DNA of 64,000 nucleotides from Ruminococcaceae bacterium P7. Lineage in GTDB: Bacteria > Bacillota > Clostridia > Oscillospirales > Acutalibacteraceae. The translations under genes were made by a program, and so were the position numbers. The number at the start of each line of letters is the position of its first letter. The stretch's first letter is position 1. Location: assembly GCA_900100595.1 (NCBI GenBank), contig FMUA01000003.1, positions 1 through 64,000 on the forward strand, read 5' to 3'. Below are positions 46,216 to 54,290 of this stretch, one piece after another. The notes below the pieces were generated by a model. It searched no databases, had not been told where the DNA came from, and saw nothing but the letters and a program-made list of their open reading frames with translations.

Positions 46216-47139
46216 GTCACCGAGGGACTGATAGATGTCCCACGCCTGCGCCGCGTTGCCGAGGATTTCATCGCGCAGGGCTTTGAGATTCCCGAATTTG
46301 CGCTCGGGACGGATGAAATCGAGCAGGCGCACATCGGCTTTCTGTCCGTAGATCTCGCCGCCGTGATAGTCGGGCATCCACGTTTCCCACAAGGGCGTTT
46401 CACCGCCGACGGTCGGCTTGACGCCGACGTTTGTCACGCCGCAGAAGCGCTCTCCGCTCTCGAGCGTGACCTCGGAGGCATACACGCCGAACCGCGGCAC
46501 CACCAAATCATTGAGCAGGGACTGGTTGATGGTGGGCGTACCCAGCTCCCTGCCGAGCTGCTTTCCGTGCGTGATGACGGAGGAGAATCCGAACCGCGAG
46601 CAGAGCATTTCATTTGCTTCGCGGACATTTCCCTCACGGATCAGCTCTTTGATGCGCGTCGAGCAGATGACTCTGCCGTCCTCCGTCTTTTCGGGCGGCA
46701 CAACGGTCAGTTCAATGCCGTATTCCTCACAGAGCAACGCGAGCAGCGCCGTATCGCCCCCGGCGTTTTTGCCGAAGCGGTAGTTGAAGCCGCAGTAGAG
46801 CTTTTTCGCCCTGAGCTGCTCCACAAGGACATTCTCGAAAAACGTCCGCGCAGGCAGGTGCATGATGTCGCGGAAATCCGCGAGAACGGTGTGAGCAATG
46901 CCCAGACCTTCCAGCGCGCGCAGCTTGTCCTCCCGCGTCATCAGATAGCGGTAGTCCCTTGCGCCGAGAACGGTTTTGGGGCTTTCGCGGAACGTCAGGC
47001 AGACGGGCGTCAGTCCGTTTGCCGCCTGCGACGCCGCAAGGGAAAGCACCTTGCGGTGACCCTTGTGCAGCCCGTCAAAGAAACCGAGCGAAACGGCGGT
47101 ATTCTGTTGTTCGTTCACTTGTGTCAGAAATGTCTGCAT
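46195..47139 (-). CDS. ribF: Bifunctional riboflavin kinase / FAD synthetase
   Basis: A 314-residue RibF making FMN and FAD. The N-terminal nucleotidyltransferase domain has SLGFFDGLHKGHRKVL (HIGH-like GLHKGH), FNYRFGKNAGGD and an SSTRIKE-like CSTRIKELI. The C-terminal kinase domain has LGTPTINQSL (the usual PTxN motif) and GVYASEVTLESG. It begins 10 bases after the NUDIX gene and is probably co-transcribed with it. Its end contains the htpG promoter. Confidence 0.93.
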   Translation of the reverse strand: MQTFLTQVNEQQNTAVSLGFFDGLHKGHRKVLSLAASQAANGLTPVCLTFRESPKTVLGARDYRYLMTREDKLRALEGLGIAHTVLADFRDIMHLPARTFFENVLVEQLRAKKLYCGFNYRFGKNAGGDTALLALLCEEYGIELTVVPPEKTEDGRVICSTRIKELIREGNVREANEMLCSRFGFSSVITHGKQLGRELGTPTINQSLLNDLVVPRFGVYASEVTLESGERFCGVTNVGVKPTVGGETPLWETWMPDYHGGEIYGQKADVRLLDFIRPERKFGNLKALRDEILGNAAQAWDIYQSLGDLTKQKI

Positions 47140-47149
47140 ATGATCAGCC

Positions 47150-47695
47150 TTAAATCCTGCCGCTGTCGAGCAGCAGCTTTGTTTTGAGAACCGCTATCTG
47201 GGTCTTCGCGTCAAAAACCATGTTGTTGAGCACCAGCTCCACCGCTTTGTCAAGCGGGATTTTCTCCACGTTCAAAAATTCTCCCGCGTCGGGCTGACTT
47301 TCGCCCTGAGAAGCGACGCGGCACGCGTAGAGATGAATGATCTCGTCGGTGTAGCCCGGCGACGGATAGACCTGACCCAGCGAAATATAGCTGCTTCCTA
47401 CCGCTCCCGTTTCCTCGAGCAGCTCGCGCTTTCCGTTTTCAAGCGGCGTGCCGCCCTTTTCGAGCTTGCCCGCAGGCAGCTCGAGCACCACCTCCGCGTA
47501 GGGATAGCGGAACTGCCTGACAAAGAGCAGGTTGTTCTCTCCGTCAAGCGCGGCGATACATACGCCGCCCGGATGACGGACAATCTCGCGCAGAGAGGTT
47601 GTCCCGTCGGACAGAGCGACCGTGTCGTGGAACATATGCAGCACGCGTCCGTCGAAGATTTCCTTGCTGGCAATGGTTTTTTCTGTCATATCCAT
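47150..47695 (-). CDS. NUDIX hydrolase (ADP-ribose pyrophosphatase type)
   Basis: A 181-residue NUDIX protein of the ADP-ribose diphosphatase type. The NUDIX box spans GGTPLENGKRELLEETGA, preceded by VLELPAGKLEKG, and FRYPYAEVV and the SPGYTDEIIHLY loop match ADPRases. It cleaves ADP-ribose to AMP and ribose 5-phosphate. Three in-frame ATG codons stand close together; the one at 47695 has the best distance (seven bases) from GAGGAG. It forms an operon with ribF. Confidence 0.87.
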   Translation of the reverse strand: MDMTEKTIASKEIFDGRVLHMFHDTVALSDGTTSLREIVRHPGGVCIAALDGENNLLFVRQFRYPYAEVVLELPAGKLEKGGTPLENGKRELLEETGAVGSSYISLGQVYPSPGYTDEIIHLYACRVASQGESQPDAGEFLNVEKIPLDKAVELVLNNMVFDAKTQIAVLKTKLLLDSGRI

Positions 47696-47726
47696 GGTCA
47701 TTCTCCTCTTTCAAGATGCAGAAACG

Positions 47727-47749
47727 CGGGCGGACACGGAGTCCGCCCG
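47727..47749 (-). terminator. Hairpin after asnB
   Basis: CGGGCGGAC and GTCCGCCCG form a 9-bp perfect stem between asnB and the NUDIX gene on the minus strand. Only a poor T-run (CGTTTCTG) follows, so termination may be partial and asnB, the NUDIX gene and ribF could share transcripts. Confidence 0.55.
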
Positions 47750-47770
47750 TCGCATGACATCGGGTTTGGT

Positions 47771-50287
47771 TTATTCTCCCTCGGTTTTTTCATCGGTGCC
47801 GAAGTCATCGTCATCGCCGTAGAAATTGATCTGGCTGATAATATTGTCCACCGCCTCGTCGGAGATCACATTCGGCTCGTCGAGGTACTTGGAACGGCGC
47901 TCGATGCTCTCGATCGCCATCTGCACCTGCTCCTGCGGCGTCGCGGGCTTGCGCGGCTCCTGATAGATCTCATTATCCTCGGGATTCTGGATATTGATGT
48001 AGCCCACCGGCTCCTGCGGCTCAGGCGCGGGCGCCGGTTCGGAAGCAGGATTTTCCACGGGAACAATTTTCTCCGGCTCAGGTTCCTGAACAGCAGGCTC
48101 CTCAGCCGCAATATTCTCCGCGGCAGGCTCCTCGGGAACCGCTTCCTCCGCAGATTCCCCGGGAGCTGATTCCTCCGCAATGAGCTCCTCAAAGACAGAC
48201 TCGTCCACAGGAAGATCGTCAATCAGCGCGGGCAGGCTGCCGTCGTCAAAATTATCCTCCTCAGCGGGCGCTTCGGACTTTGCCGCCTTGTTTTGGCTCT
48301 TGTCGATGTCGAAATTCGGCGCGTCATATTCCTCGTCGATCTCCTCGGCTGCCGCCATGATCGCTTCTCCGGGAGCGTCGATCTGCCGGTTGCGGCGCGC
48401 TTCGGCAAGCGCGCTCAGCTCGTCAAGATGGTTGACGGGCTTCTCAACCGCAGGGTTGCTTTCATTGAAATAGATATCGTACCAGACAAGGAACACGTAT
48501 ACCGTCCAGACGCGGCGGCTGTTGTCCTCCTTGCCGCTGAAATGCTCGTCGAGCCACTTGACCAGCGCTTCGGTGTGGAAGAACTTCTGCGCGGTCTCGC
48601 CCTCGAACTTCTTCTTGACGACATTGTAGAACTTCTCGTCACGCAGCCATACGCGCGTCGGCACGGGGAAGCCGAGCTTTTCCTTCTCGGCGGTCGCCTC
48701 GGGCATGTGGCGCACTGCCGCCTTGCGCATCGCGTACTTGGTGTTATGCTTGTTGACACGCAGCTCGGTCGGCAGCGTCGACGCGACCTTGAACACCTCT
48801 TTGTCGAGGAACGGCACGCGCAGCTCGAGCGAATTCGCCATACTCATGCGGTCAGCCTTGAGCAGAATGTCGCCGACCATCCACATATTGATGTCGAGGT
48901 ACTGCATCTTGGTGACGTCGTCCGCCTTGCGGCAGCGGAAGTAATATTTCTTCGCGTGCGTCTGCGGCGCGGTCGCGATGGTGGGATCCTTCAGAATCTG
49001 CTTTTTCTCGCGCAGGTCGTACATAAAGGCGTTGCCGATGTAGCGGTCCTCGAGCCTGTCGCAGGCGCGGATCAGATAATCCCTGCCCTTGATGTCGGGC
49101 AGATGGCGGCAGATTGCACGGATCGCTCTTCTGAGAAAATGCGGAACGATTTTCTGGTACATGCGGAAAACGCGCGGGTCGTTGTAGCAGGTATAGCCGC
49201 CGAACAGTTCATCGGCGCCCTCTCCCGAGAGCACGACCTTGACATAGTTGCTGGCAAGACGGGAGACAAAGTACAGCGCAATACAGGACGGGTCGGCAAG
49301 CGGCTGATCCATATAGTACTGCACGGTCGGCACCGCGTCCCAGAATTCATCGCTCGAGATCAGATGGGTATGGTGCTCGACGCCGATTTTGCGGCTCAGC
49401 TCCTGCGCCCAGCTGATTTCGTTATACTTCTCACCGAAGTCAAAGCCGACGGTGAAGGTTTTCTGGTCTGCAAAGTAAGTGGAGACGTAGCTGGAATCCA
49501 CGCCCGAGGACAGGAAGCATCCGACCTCGACGTCCGCGATCTTGTGCGCGTTGACGGAGTCCTCAAACACCTTCTCAATGCGGTCGACCGCCTCTTCCTC
49601 GGTGAGCGTCTCGTCGGGCTTGAAGCGCGGCTCAAAGTAGCGGTTGGTCTCGACCTCACCGCCCTTGTACCAGAGATAGTGACCGGGCATCAGGCAGAAT
49701 ACGTCCTCAAAGAAGGTCTCGGGAGGTACCGCGTACTGGAAGGAAAGGTAGGTGTCCAGCGCGCGTCTGTTGAAGCGCTTGACGAACTTGGGGTACTCGA
49801 GAATACTCTTGATCTCGCTGGCGTAGATGAACTCGCCCTCGACCTGCGTGTAGTGCATGGGCTTGATGCCGAAGAAGTCGCGCGCGATAAAGATGCTCTT
49901 GTCGACGGTGTTGTAGATAGCGAAGCCGAACATGCCTCTGAGCTTGAGCAGCAGATCCTCACGCCATTCCTCAAAGCCGTGAACCAGCACCTCGCTGTCG
50001 GTGTCGGTATAGAAGCGGTGACCGCGCTTGATCAGCTTTTCACGCAGCTCCTTGTAGTTGTAAATCTCGCCGTTAAAGGTGAGAACAAGCGTTTTATCCT
50101 CATTGTAGATGGGCTGATGTCCGGCGTCCAAATCAATGATTGAAAGACGGCGGAAGCCCATATTGATCGTATCGTCAGCAAAATAGCCGTCGGAATCGGG
50201 GCCGCGGTGCGTGATGACCTCGGTCATTCTTTTCAGCACATTCTCCCGGTTTTCGAGCTGACCCGTAAAGCCGCAAATACCACACAT
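47771..50287 (-). CDS. asnB: Asparagine synthetase (glutamine-hydrolysing) with long acidic tail
   Basis: An 838-residue protein. The start at 50287 gives MCGICGF, placing the catalytic Cys at position 2 as glutaminase chemistry requires; AAAGGAG precedes it. The glutaminase domain (about 1-200) has THRGPDSDG and FNGEIYNY. The synthetase domain (to about 600) has the PP-loop SSGVDSS and SGEGADELFGGY. It makes asparagine from aspartate, glutamine and ATP. Beyond about residue 625 comes an unusual Glu/Ala/Pro-rich tail of about 210 residues with EEPAxE-like repeats, ending in a short helical, acidic segment. Confidence 0.92.
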   Translation of the reverse strand: MCGICGFTGQLENRENVLKRMTEVITHRGPDSDGYFADDTINMGFRRLSIIDLDAGHQPIYNEDKTLVLTFNGEIYNYKELREKLIKRGHRFYTDTDSEVLVHGFEEWREDLLLKLRGMFGFAIYNTVDKSIFIARDFFGIKPMHYTQVEGEFIYASEIKSILEYPKFVKRFNRRALDTYLSFQYAVPPETFFEDVFCLMPGHYLWYKGGEVETNRYFEPRFKPDETLTEEEAVDRIEKVFEDSVNAHKIADVEVGCFLSSGVDSSYVSTYFADQKTFTVGFDFGEKYNEISWAQELSRKIGVEHHTHLISSDEFWDAVPTVQYYMDQPLADPSCIALYFVSRLASNYVKVVLSGEGADELFGGYTCYNDPRVFRMYQKIVPHFLRRAIRAICRHLPDIKGRDYLIRACDRLEDRYIGNAFMYDLREKKQILKDPTIATAPQTHAKKYYFRCRKADDVTKMQYLDINMWMVGDILLKADRMSMANSLELRVPFLDKEVFKVASTLPTELRVNKHNTKYAMRKAAVRHMPEATAEKEKLGFPVPTRVWLRDEKFYNVVKKKFEGETAQKFFHTEALVKWLDEHFSGKEDNSRRVWTVYVFLVWYDIYFNESNPAVEKPVNHLDELSALAEARRNRQIDAPGEAIMAAAEEIDEEYDAPNFDIDKSQNKAAKSEAPAEEDNFDDGSLPALIDDLPVDESVFEELIAEESAPGESAEEAVPEEPAAENIAAEEPAVQEPEPEKIVPVENPASEPAPAPEPQEPVGYINIQNPEDNEIYQEPRKPATPQEQVQMAIESIERRSKYLDEPNVISDEAVDNIISQINFYGDDDDFGTDEKTEGE

Positions 50288-50450
50288 ACACAAGAACTCC
50301 TTTCAGGGGAATACAAATATACAGCTTTATTTTACCACAAAAGTGTGATAAATTCAACAGATACAAGAGATTTTCGTGGAATAAATTGCCAAAAAATCTA
50401 CTATCAAAATGCTTTCATGTTATTGCCAGTCGACAAATTATGTTGTAAAA

Positions 50451-50496
50451 TATAATTAAAATGAAATTGAATGAAATCGAATACAATAAAAAGGAG
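50451..50496 (+). promoter_or_regulatory. -10 box and ribosome binding site of the GH31 gene
   Basis: TATAAT at 50451-50456 lies downstream of a poor -35 (TCGACA at 50430, 15-base spacer). AAAGGAG at 50490-50496 precedes the ATG at 50505. The divergent asnB promoter must also lie in 50290-50450 but no clear boxes were seen. Confidence 0.45.
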
Positions 50497-50504
50497 ACTG
50501 CCAT

Positions 50505-52403
50505 ATGATTCAACGATTCACCATGGGACAGCCGATCGAAACCGAAGCGGTTCCGCAAAAGCCCGCCGCCGTTGATTTCGCGTCCTTCCCCTACCCCTGC
50601 CGTGTGGAAAACGGCTGCTTCATCTTCACCCTGACGCTTGAGAAGGACGACATCGTCTACGGTCTGGGCGAAGCGCCGCGCGGCATCAACAAGCGCGGAT
50701 GGATTTATCAGAGCTATTGCAGCGACGACCCGTTCCACACCGAAACGAAACAGTCGCTCTACGCCGCGCACAACTTCCTGATGCAAAACAGCGACGGTCT
50801 GTTCATCGACTTTCCCGCGCGGATCGTGTGGGACATCGGCTACACCAAGACCGACACCGCCGAGATCCGCGTCGAGGGCGCCGATTTTGACATCTATGTG
50901 ATCAGGCAGGACACGCCTGCCGAAACCGTCAGGGAATTCCGTTCGCTGATCGGCAAGAGCTATATTCCGCCGCTGTGGGCGTTCGGCTTTCAGCAGAGCC
51001 GCTGGAGCTATCACAACCGCGACGCGGTCGAGGGCGTAATACAGGGCTATGAGGCGGCAGATATTCCGCTCGACTGCGTCTATCTCGACATCGACTACAT
51101 GGAGCGCTACAAGGACTTTACCATCAACAAAGAAGCCTTCCCCGACTTTGAGAATTACGTCCGCGAAAAACGCGCGCAGGGCATCCACCTGATCCCGATC
51201 ATCGACGCGGGCGTCAAAAAGGAGGACGGCTACAGCGTCTATGAGGAGGGCAGGGAAAAGGGCTACTTCTGCAAGACCGCCGACGGAAAGGACTTTGAGG
51301 GCGGCGTATGGCCGGGTATCGTCGGCTTCCCCGACTTTCTGCGCAAGGAGGTACGCGAGTGGTTCGGCGCGAAATACCGTTTCCTGACCGACATGGGCAT
51401 CGACGGGTTCTGGAACGACATGAACGAGCCTGCGATCTTCTACTCTGTGCAGGGACTTCAAAACGCGCTCGACAAGGCAGCGTCGCTCAAGGGTGAGAGC
51501 CTTGATCTCAGCAAATTCTTCAACCTTAAGGACACCTTTATGGGGCTGTCCAACCGTCAGGAGGACTACGCGAGCATCTATCACCTGATCGGCGGCAAGC
51601 CCGTCAACCATCAGAAGGTGCACAACATCTACGGCGCCAGCATGACAAAGGCGGCAGGCGAGTATTTTGAGAAAGCCTTCGGCAAGGAGAAAATCCTGAT
51701 GTTCTCGCGTGCTTCCTACATCGGCGCGCACCGCTCGAGCGGCATCTGGTTCGGCGACAACCATTCGTGGTGGTCACACATCCTGCTCTGCCTGCGGATG
51801 CTGCCCTCCGCGAATATGTGCGGCTTCCTCTACTGCGGCGCGGACCTGGGCGGCTTCAACGAGAACGCCACCCGCGATCTGGTATTGCGGTTCCTTGCCC
51901 TCGGCGTGTTCACGCCGCTGATGCGCAACCATTCCGCTCTCGGCACACGCGATCAGGAATGCTACCGCTTTGAGAACCCCGAGGACTTCCGCGACATCGT
52001 TCAGGTGCGATACCGCCTGATTCCCTACCTCTACAGCACCTTCCGCAGGGCGAGCGACAACAACGAGATGATTTTCCGTCCGCTGTCCTTCGACTATCCC
52101 GACGACAAAATCGCCCGCGAGTGCGAAACGCAGCTCATGCTCGGCGACGAATGTATGATCGCGCCCGTCTATGAGCAGAACGTCGGCGGCAGATACGTCT
52201 ATCTGCCCGAGGATATGACCTACTTCCGTCTCAGCGGCGAAAGAATCAAAAGTCAGCCGCTCGGCAAGGGCGTTCATTATGTGGACGCCGCGCTCAACGA
52301 GGTGCCGCTTTTCCTCAAAAAGGGCAGGAGCATTCCGCTCTGCAAGCCCGCACTGAGAACCGCGGAGCTTGATTTTGAAAACACGGAAATGATAACGGGA
52401 TGA
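50505..52403 (+). CDS. Glycoside hydrolase family 31 alpha-glucosidase
   Basis: A 632-residue cytoplasmic GH31 enzyme without signal peptide. The N-terminal beta-sandwich includes VYGLGEAPRGINKRG. The (beta/alpha)8 domain has PLDCVYLDIDYMERY, the nucleophile Asp305 in GFWNDMNEP and the acid/base Asp418 in IWFGDNHSWW. It is shorter than many family members because the distal C-terminal sandwich is missing. It releases glucose from the non-reducing end of alpha-glucans such as maltodextrins or isomaltose. It converges on a GH13 gene with a shared terminator region. Confidence 0.9.
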   Translation: MIQRFTMGQPIETEAVPQKPAAVDFASFPYPCRVENGCFIFTLTLEKDDIVYGLGEAPRGINKRGWIYQSYCSDDPFHTETKQSLYAAHNFLMQNSDGLFIDFPARIVWDIGYTKTDTAEIRVEGADFDIYVIRQDTPAETVREFRSLIGKSYIPPLWAFGFQQSRWSYHNRDAVEGVIQGYEAADIPLDCVYLDIDYMERYKDFTINKEAFPDFENYVREKRAQGIHLIPIIDAGVKKEDGYSVYEEGREKGYFCKTADGKDFEGGVWPGIVGFPDFLRKEVREWFGAKYRFLTDMGIDGFWNDMNEPAIFYSVQGLQNALDKAASLKGESLDLSKFFNLKDTFMGLSNRQEDYASIYHLIGGKPVNHQKVHNIYGASMTKAAGEYFEKAFGKEKILMFSRASYIGAHRSSGIWFGDNHSWWSHILLCLRMLPSANMCGFLYCGADLGGFNENATRDLVLRFLALGVFTPLMRNHSALGTRDQECYRFENPEDFRDIVQVRYRLIPYLYSTFRRASDNNEMIFRPLSFDYPDDKIARECETQLMLGDECMIAPVYEQNVGGRYVYLPEDMTYFRLSGERIKSQPLGKGVHYVDAALNEVPLFLKKGRSIPLCKPALRTAELDFENTEMITG

Positions 52404-52416
52404 CCTCCCAATAACA

Positions 52417-52451
52417 GAGCCGCTGCGAAACAGATTCGCAGCGGCTCCTTT
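52417..52451 (+). terminator. Terminator of the GH31 gene
   Basis: GAGCCGCTGCGAA and TTCGCAGCGGCTC, a 13-bp perfect stem with a 5-base loop, followed by CTTTGT. Confidence 0.82.
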
Positions 52452-52470
52452 GTCGCTTCAAAAAAATATG

Positions 52471-54201
52471 TCAGGATAAGATCACGATACCGTCCCTGCG
52501 CAGCCAACCGTCGCAGAAGCCGTTCGCAAAGAGGATTTCGCCAAGGTCATCCACGCGGATATCCTCCTGTCCGGCATTAATCAGCACGCGGACGGAACCT
52601 CCCTTTGTGTATTGCAGCAGGCGCGGGTATCCGGAACGGATCTCATAATGCAGTTCATTGCCGCGCAGCTCGGGAAGCGCTTTGCGCAGCGCGAGAAGCT
52701 GCCTGACCTTTTCCGTAAAGCCGCTGAAATTGCCGCGGTCAATCTCCTTCCACGGCATACAGGAACGGTTGTAGGGCGTATACAGTCCCTTCATCGCGAT
52801 CTCGGTGCCGTAATACAGACAGGGAGAACCTGTCATTGTCAGCAGCACCGCGAGCTTCTGGAGCAGCACATCGTTATTTTTGCTGCTCTCGGCGGCACGC
52901 GCGGTGTCGTGGGTGTCAAGGAAGTTGAGCATCGCGCGGTTGACCTGCTCGGGATAGAGCGAATGACAGTAATTCATCGCGTGCATGAAGTCTGTCACGG
53001 TCAGGCTCTCGTTCTTCCAGAAGTCGTTGACGCAGCCCGTGAACGGATAGTTCATCACCGCGTCGTATTCGTCGCCGCTCAGCCAGTTGAGCGAATCCAT
53101 CCAGATCTCACCGAGCAGATAAATGTCGGGCTTGACCGCCTTGACCGCTGTGCGCAGCGCACGGATAAAGCTGTGGGAAATCTCGTCGCCGACGTCGAAA
53201 CGGATGCCGTCGATATCCCATTCCCGCGCCCAGTAGCAGCAGAGGTCGGAGAAATATTTCACCACCTCGGGATTGTTGGTATTGAGCTTGGGCATGCCTG
53301 CCCAAAACGAAAAGGAATAGAACCTGCCGTCGGCGGTGGAAAAGTCGTTCTTCGCGAAGTCGTCGGAATTGATGAAAAACCAGTCGAAGTATTGGGAGCC
53401 CCTGCCCTTTTCCATCACGTCCACACACGGCGCAAAGCCGATTCCGCAGTGATTGAACACCGCGTCGAGCATCACGCGGATGCCGCGCTTATGCGCCTCT
53501 GCAATCAGCTCACGCAGGTCGTCCTCCGTACCGAAGTCCTCGTCGATTTTGGTATAGTCATAGGTATTGTATTTATGGTTGGAGTCCGATTGGAAAATCG
53601 GCGTCATGTAGATGCCGCTCACGCCGAGCTCACGCAGGTAATCGAGCCGCTCCGTGATGCCTTTCAGCGTGCCGCCGTATACGTCTTTCCGCGACGGATG
53701 CGAAAAATCGCCCCATTTGCGGAACTTATCATTCTGCGGCGCGTCGTGGTGGCGGCAGAAGCGGTCGGGCATGATCTGATACCAGACAGCGTCGCCTACC
53801 CACGCGGGAGGTGCGATGACGTCCGACGGATTGAGCCACGCGTACTTGAAGAACTGCTTGGAGACCGCATCCATCTCCTCCTTGGGGCAGAGCTTGTTTT
53901 CAAACAGGGCGTAGGTCTTGCCGTCCGCTTCCAGCTCGAAATAATACATCAGCCGCTTGTAACGCGGACGCACCTTTGCGGTATAGATGACCTGAAAGGC
54001 AAGCTCACGCGAAAGCGTCATTTTTTCGCGCTTGCCGAACCACTCGCGCTTGCGGTGCAGCTCGTGGATAAACGGATCCTCCCAGACGATATAAGCCGCG
54101 TCAATATCCCTGTCCGTCCTGAGATTGACAATGATATTTTCCCCGTCGGGTGAATAACACAGATCGGGGGTGCTTCGATGGTAAACCGCCGCAAAATTCA
54201 T
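52471..54201 (-). CDS. GH13 neopullulanase / cyclomaltodextrinase-type alpha-glucanase
   Basis: A 576-residue cytoplasmic GH13 enzyme with the N-terminal CBM34-like domain typical of neopullulanases (about 1-125). Barrel motifs are DAVFNHCG (region I), GIRFDVGDE with the nucleophile Asp (II), LLGEIW with the acid Glu (III) and FLDTHDT (IV). It hydrolyses maltodextrins, cyclodextrins or pullulan imported into the cell. AGAGAGGTG precedes the ATG at 54201; a GTG nine bases upstream is inside that site. With the facing GH31 gene it forms an alpha-glucan degradation pair. Confidence 0.9.
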   Translation of the reverse strand: MNFAAVYHRSTPDLCYSPDGENIIVNLRTDRDIDAAYIVWEDPFIHELHRKREWFGKREKMTLSRELAFQVIYTAKVRPRYKRLMYYFELEADGKTYALFENKLCPKEEMDAVSKQFFKYAWLNPSDVIAPPAWVGDAVWYQIMPDRFCRHHDAPQNDKFRKWGDFSHPSRKDVYGGTLKGITERLDYLRELGVSGIYMTPIFQSDSNHKYNTYDYTKIDEDFGTEDDLRELIAEAHKRGIRVMLDAVFNHCGIGFAPCVDVMEKGRGSQYFDWFFINSDDFAKNDFSTADGRFYSFSFWAGMPKLNTNNPEVVKYFSDLCCYWAREWDIDGIRFDVGDEISHSFIRALRTAVKAVKPDIYLLGEIWMDSLNWLSGDEYDAVMNYPFTGCVNDFWKNESLTVTDFMHAMNYCHSLYPEQVNRAMLNFLDTHDTARAAESSKNNDVLLQKLAVLLTMTGSPCLYYGTEIAMKGLYTPYNRSCMPWKEIDRGNFSGFTEKVRQLLALRKALPELRGNELHYEIRSGYPRLLQYTKGGSVRVLINAGQEDIRVDDLGEILFANGFCDGWLRRDGIVILS

Positions 54202-54222
54202 AATTATCACCTCTCTGTCTGT

Positions 54223-54251
54223 ATTATATACAGATTATTGCGGAATTGCAA
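54223..54251 (-). promoter_or_regulatory. Promoter of the GH13 gene
   Basis: Minus strand TTGCAA (54246-54251) and TATAAT (54223-54228) with a 17-base spacer. Confidence 0.8.
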
Positions 54252-54261
54252 GAAAAATCAC

Positions 54262-54287
54262 AAAGAGCAGCCCTGCGGCTGCCCTTT
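54262..54287 (-). terminator. Terminator of the GH25 gene
   Basis: Minus strand AAAGGGCAGCC, loop GCAG and GGCTGCTCTTT (one G-U pair), followed by GTGATTTTTC. It sits immediately before the GH13 promoter. Confidence 0.75.
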
Positions 54288-54290
54288 GCA

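Noticed and set aside
46155-46260. CIRCE element upstream of htpG
   Set aside because: No inverted repeat resembling the CIRCE consensus is present; only a sigma-A-type promoter was found.
44427-46286. Long plus-strand open frame opposite htpG
   Set aside because: It mirrors HtpG codons, has no ribosome binding site and no known motif. Hsp90 on the other strand is certain.
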